DNA of 64,000 bases from Lachnospiraceae bacterium Zagget3 (GTDB lineage: Bacteria; Bacillota_A; Clostridia; Lachnospirales; Lachnospiraceae). Position 1 is the first letter of the stretch; every line of letters starts with the position of its first letter. This document shows positions 60,481 to 64,000 of the stretch, piece by piece. The notes below the pieces were generated by a model that made no database searches, was not told the DNA's origin, and saw only the letters and a list, made by a program, of their open reading frames with translations. The translations under genes and the position numbers were made by a program. The stretch spans positions 90,627 to 154,626 of the forward strand of contig MSHE01000005.1 in the NCBI GenBank assembly GCA_001941025.1, given 5' to 3'.

Positions 60481-61427
60481 ATCTGTGCGGCGATCCGCGC
60501 AAGCAGCTGCTCCCGGATCTCCTCGGGATCACTGCCGCCCTCCGCGCCCGCGGCTCTGGCGTGGCCGCCCCCTCCGAGCTCCCGGGCGATCTGTGCCACA
60601 TCCACATAGGAGGTGGAACGCAGGCTGATCTTGTATCCGTCGTCCAGTTCATACAAAAAGACCGCGACCTCCACACCTTCCGTGGAGCGCAGTTCACTGA
60701 CGATCCCGTCCAACTCCTCCGGCGAGGCGCCAAACGTTTCCTGATCCTCTTTTGTGATCACGGAGACAATGCATTTTCCATCCAGGAAAAGCTCCGCGTC
60801 ACGCAGGGCTTTGCCCCAGATCCTCTGTTGGACAAATGAGCGGATATAATACGTTTCGTCCAGAATCTTTGAATAAGGAATTCCTTTCCCCATCAGAAAC
60901 CCCGCGATATTCATCGTCTCCGGGGACGTGTTGGAATAGCGGAATACGCCGGTATCATGGGCGATCCCGAGATAGAGGCAGGCAGCGATCGCTTCATTGA
61001 TCCGCTCCTTATCCATCCGCCGAAAGATCATCTCCGCCGTGGAGCTTGCCTGCGGCTCCACTTCGTTTACATCGGCGAAACTTTGATTGGTGGCATGATG
61101 ATCGATGCAGACCGTGCGCTTCGCCGATTGAAAAACCGGGTAAGCGGCACCCAGCCGTTCCGCGTCTCCGCAATCCAGACAGAAGAACACATCATAGATA
61201 TTGGCAGGGTCCGCCTCTTTCGGTTCCCGGATCCGGTCCGCGTTTTTTAAAAAGGAAAACTTTTCCGGGATCGGTTCCAGATATACATCGACACAAATCC
61301 GCGGATCCACGGCAAGAATATAGTTATAGACGGCGAGGCAGGACCCCACGCTGTCCCCGTCGGGACGAATATGACCGGCGATTGCAGCCGAAGAAATGTC
61401 GGAAAGGCAAGCATCCAAAGTGATCAT
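60477..61427 (-). CDS. nrnA: DHH-family phosphoesterase, NrnA-like nanoRNase/pAp phosphatase
   Basis: 316 residues. DHH motifs GHIRPDGDSVGS, FFCLDCGDAERLG and CIDHHATN, and DHHA1 C-terminal domain ending GGGGHARAAGAE. Degrades very short RNAs and pAp in Firmicutes. Between rbfA and truB, the typical place; overlaps both by 4 bases. Confidence 0.93.
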   Translation of the reverse strand: MITLDACLSDISSAAIAGHIRPDGDSVGSCLAVYNYILAVDPRICVDVYLEPIPEKFSFLKNADRIREPKEADPANIYDVFFCLDCGDAERLGAAYPVFQSAKRTVCIDHHATNQSFADVNEVEPQASSTAEMIFRRMDKERINEAIAACLYLGIAHDTGVFRYSNTSPETMNIAGFLMGKGIPYSKILDETYYIRSFVQQRIWGKALRDAELFLDGKCIVSVITKEDQETFGASPEELDGIVSELRSTEGVEVAVFLYELDDGYKISLRSTSYVDVAQIARELGGGGHARAAGAEGGSDPEEIREQLLARIAAQI

Positions 61428-61801
61428 AACTCCTCCTCTTCCGATGACGACCGCGCGTTGACCTCCTCAATCTTTTGAATCATCTCAACCCCATGTTCGA
61501 TCGACTGATCCGCGATGAAGTGAATCTCGGGTGTGTTGCGCAGATTGAGGGACTGCGCGAGACATTTCCGCGCGTATCCGGCAGCGCTCTTTAACCCTTC
61601 CATCGTCTCCTGTTGGGCCTGCTCGTCACCGAGCACGCTGATATATACTTTACACGTTTTTAAATCGGGCGCCACCACAACATCGGAGACGCTGGTCATC
61701 GGATGGATACGCGGATCCGTGATCTCCTCGCGGATAATATGCGTCATCTCCCGCATCACATCCTCATTGATCCGATAATTCTTTTTGCTGTTTTTTTTCA
61801 T
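61424..61801 (-). CDS. rbfA: Ribosome-binding factor A
   Basis: 125 residues. RINEDVMREMTHIIREEITDPRI and KTCKVYISVLGD are the RbfA pattern; the family KH-like fold. Helps 16S rRNA maturation. 27 bases behind infB. Confidence 0.95.
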   Translation of the reverse strand: MKKNSKKNYRINEDVMREMTHIIREEITDPRIHPMTSVSDVVVAPDLKTCKVYISVLGDEQAQQETMEGLKSAAGYARKCLAQSLNLRNTPEIHFIADQSIEHGVEMIQKIEEVNARSSSEEEEL

Positions 61802-61828
61802 CGCTGTCTCCCGCTCACCCGCCGTCTG

Positions 61829-64000
61829 TTAACGCGGGATCTCAAACATCTTCGCGGCCTCAACGACATCCCCTTCCGCGATATCGTTGAATCCGTCGAA
61901 CACGAGACCACACTCAAAGCCGGATTTGACCTCTTTCGCGTCATCCTTAAATCGTTTCAGCGAGGCGAGGGAACCCTCGTAAATCTGTTCGTCGTCCCGC
62001 GTGATACGGATGATGCATCCGCGCTCGACCACGCCGTCCGTCACATAGGAACCGGCAATATTGCCGACACCGGACGCCTTGAAGATCTGACGGATCTCGG
62101 CGTGACCGATCACCCGCTCCTCGTAAACAGGTTCCAGCATGCCTTTCATCGCCGCTTCCACATCCTCAATGGCCTTATAGATGACATCGTAGAGCCGGAT
62201 ATCGACATGTTCCTGCTCCGCCGTTGACTTCGCGACAGCGTCCGGTTTCACATTAAAGCCGATAATGACCGCGTTGGACGCGGCGGCGAGTGATACATCG
62301 GACTCGTTGATGTTGCCGACTCCGCTGTGGATCACCTTTACGAGCACCTCTTCGTTGGAAATCTTTGAGAGGCTTTCTTTTAACGCCTCGACAGAACCCT
62401 GTACATCCGCCTTCACAATGAGATTAAGCTCTTTTAAGTTCCCCTCCTGAATCCGGGAGAAGATATCGTCCAAAGACATTCTCTCCCGCGTTTCCCGCAG
62501 GAGTCTTTCCTTGTCCTGTGCCACAAACGTCTCGGCAAACTCTCTCGCCTCCCGCTCGGAGTCACAGACCACGAACACTTCTCCGGCGTTCGGAACGTTG
62601 CTCAAGCCCAGTACCTCCACCGGCGTGGACGGTCCGGCCGACTTGACACGCTGGCCCTTGTCATCGATCATCGCGCGGACTCTGCCGTAGCAGCTTCCCG
62701 CCGCCATACACTGGCCGACTTTCAACGTTCCCTTCTGCACGAGGACGGTCGCGACGGGACCGCGCCCCTTGTCGAGCTTCGCTTCAATGACCAGTCCACG
62801 CGCGTTTCGATTGGGATTGGCCCGCAGTTCCAACACTTCCGCGCTTAAGAGGATCATCTCCAACAGATCCGTGATGCCTTCGCCGGTTTTCGCGGAGACC
62901 GGCACACAGATCGTCGAACCGCCCCAGTCTTCGGAGACAAGCTCGTACTCTGTCAACTCCTGTTTTACCCGGTTGATGTCCGCGCCTGACACGTCAATCT
63001 TGTTGATCGCGACGATCAGTTCCACTCCCGCGGCCTTCGCGTGATTGATGGCTTCAACCGTCTGCGGCATGATGCCGTCGTCCGCCGCGACCACAAGGAC
63101 CGCGATATCCGTCGAGTTCGCGCCGCGCATACGCATGGCGGTAAACGCCTCATGCCCCGGCGTGTCGAGGAACGTGATATTTTGTCCGTTAATGGATACC
63201 ACGGAGGCACCGATTGCCTGCGTGATGCCGCCGGCCTCCTTATCCGTAACACGCGTATTCCGGATCGCGTCAAGCAGAGAAGTCTTGCCGTGATCGACAT
63301 GACCCATGACACAGATGACCGGGGGCCTTGCGACAAGATCCTCTTCGGCCTCCTCGTCCTCCTTCAAGAGTTCCGCGATCTCATCGACTTTTTCCTCCGG
63401 TTCCGCGATACAGTTAAATTCAAGCGCGATCTCCTCCGCCCTGTCGTAATCAATCTCCTGATTCACGGTGACCATGATCCCCTGCAGGAAAAGTGTCTTG
63501 ACCACATCCGAAGCGGGAACTTTCATCGCGTCTGCCAGTTCACGCACCGTCATATATTCAGGCAGAACGATCGAGCGCACTTCATCCGTCTGCTTGGTAC
63601 CCGGTGCCTGCGGTGTGGCATTCCGCTTTTTGTGCCCCGTCTTTTTTTCCAGATTGACGTAATTCTCCTGATTGCGGGTACGCTTATCGTAATCCTGTTT
63701 TTTTCGTTTGTTGGCATTTTTGCCGCCTGCGCCGCTCTTGGAGCCTCCGGCACCGGTGTCGCCTACTTTTGCTCCTGTCTCTTTGTAACGATTTGCGCGA
63801 TCCGCAGAATTGTTTCGATCACCTTGACTGCGAGCGGGAGCAGGGCGAGTACGAACATCACTCTGTTGATTATCACGTTCGCTTTTTTCAGTCTTTCCAT
63901 TTTTCTCCCCCTCCTGTCTTGCCGGTCTCTTAGTTGCTGTTTCTCCCGCTTCCGGCGGTCTCTTCGGTCTCCTCGGTCTCTCTCCGTCCGGTCTCGGCGG
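61829..64000 (-). CDS. infB: Translation initiation factor IF-2 (5' end off window)
   Basis: 723 residues visible, and the frame is open to the edge. A basic, low-complexity N-terminal part (runs of Pro/Arg/Lys) precedes the IF2_N domain ([20 protein letters not shown]). The G domain has [23 protein letters not shown] and NKID, and the C-terminal domains follow to the end. Delivers fMet-tRNA to the 30S subunit. The GTG at 63580 could mimic a start but lies inside the gene; the real start is beyond 64000. Confidence 0.96.
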   Translation of the reverse strand, partial: PPRPDGERPRRPKRPPEAGETATKRPARQEGEKNGKTEKSERDNQQSDVRTRPAPARSQGDRNNSADRANRYKETGAKVGDTGAGGSKSGAGGKNANKRKKQDYDKRTRNQENYVNLEKKTGHKKRNATPQAPGTKQTDEVRSIVLPEYMTVRELADAMKVPASDVVKTLFLQGIMVTVNQEIDYDRAEEIALEFNCIAEPEEKVDEIAELLKEDEEAEEDLVARPPVICVMGHVDHGKTSLLDAIRNTRVTDKEAGGITQAIGASVVSINGQNITFLDTPGHEAFTAMRMRGANSTDIAVLVVAADDGIMPQTVEAINHAKAAGVELIVAINKIDVSGADINRVKQELTEYELVSEDWGGSTICVPVSAKTGEGITDLLEMILLSAEVLELRANPNRNARGLVIEAKLDKGRGPVATVLVQKGTLKVGQCMAAGSCYGRVRAMIDDKGQRVKSAGPSTPVEVLGLSNVPNAGEVFVVCDSEREAREFAETFVAQDKERLLRETRERMSLDDIFSRIQEGNLKELNLIVKADVQGSVEALKESLSKISNEEVLVKVIHSGVGNINESDVSLAAASNAVIIGFNVKPDAVAKSTAEQEHVDIRLYDVIYKAIEDVEAAMKGMLEPVYEERVIGHAEIRQIFKASGVGNIAGSYVTDGVVERGCIIRITRDDEQIYEGSLASLKRFKDDAKEVKSGFECGLVFDGFNDIAEGDVVEAAKMFEIPR

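Noticed and set aside
63580..63582. GTG at 63580 as the start of infB
   Set aside because: The same frame continues open to the window edge with a typical basic IF-2 N-terminal region.
1..64000. tRNA, rRNA, CRISPR, insertion sequences, prophage or replication origin
   Set aside because: Looked for on both strands; no cloverleaf, spaced repeats, transposase motifs or DnaA-box cluster could be supported.

Overview
The window is a densely packed, moderately high-GC chromosome segment of a Gram-positive anaerobe, most likely a spore-forming member of the Clostridia (Lachnospiraceae-like). The evidence is a GerW-type spore protein, an Rnf complex, an electron-bifurcating type [FeFe] hydrogenase, a membrane pyrophosphatase, RecU, bL28 and clostridial housekeeping gene order. 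Almost everything is on the minus strand. No rRNA, tRNA, insertion sequence or CRISPR array was seen, and no gene-free gap reaches 300 bases.

Region by region: 1-7.8 kb is a RiPP/bacteriocin-like locus. It has four tandem Nif11-type precursor genes with near-identical leaders and variable Cys-containing cores, a short NHLM-type secretion protein, a peptidase-containing ABC exporter, a second NHLM-type ABC exporter, and the start of a radical SAM gene cut by the window edge. The precursors sit behind two alternating promoter blocks (A-B-A-B) and are separated by hairpin terminators. 7.9-16.5 kb holds recU, a phosphatase, an RluA-type pseudouridine synthase, a HAD hydrolase and a long operon yicC-gmk-rpoZ-rimO-pgsA-rsmD-coaD-coiled-coil protein. 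16.6-24.7 kb has rqcH (+), recG, a FakA/YloV-like kinase, an Asp23 protein, rpmB (+), gerW, a DUF2953 protein and a small unknown. 24.8-31.7 kb is a division/recombination/tRNA-modification block: ruvA-ruvB-zapA (frameshifted)-ftsW/rodA-like-pbp, a NusG domain II protein and miaB. The ftsW-like and pbp genes overlap by 287 bases across an 18-bp repeat read in two frames.

31.7-47.2 kb is the energy block: an L,D-transpeptidase, the trimeric hydrogenase operon with an embedded ATPase gene, a divergent five-gene module (DRTGG, HATPase, sensory-type H-cluster protein, DRTGG, PHP), DUF896 and rnfCDGEAB. 47.4-55.9 kb has a YprB-like exonuclease (+), ispH overlapping a four-S1-domain protein with a very long acidic tail, cmk, scpB, scpA and hppA. 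56-64 kb is the nusA-infB operon tail: infB (5' end off the window), rbfA, nrnA-like, truB, ribF, rpsO and pnp.

Functionally, hydrogenase (NADH and ferredoxin), Rnf (ferredoxin:NAD+ with ion pumping) and the ion-pumping pyrophosphatase form a coherent anaerobic energy-conservation set. The divergent module is a plausible redox-sensing partner of the hydrogenase. The most novel-looking items are the four-precursor RiPP locus, the dual-frame minisatellite, the hydrogenase-sensor module, and the structured, in-frame-open gap between scpA and scpB.
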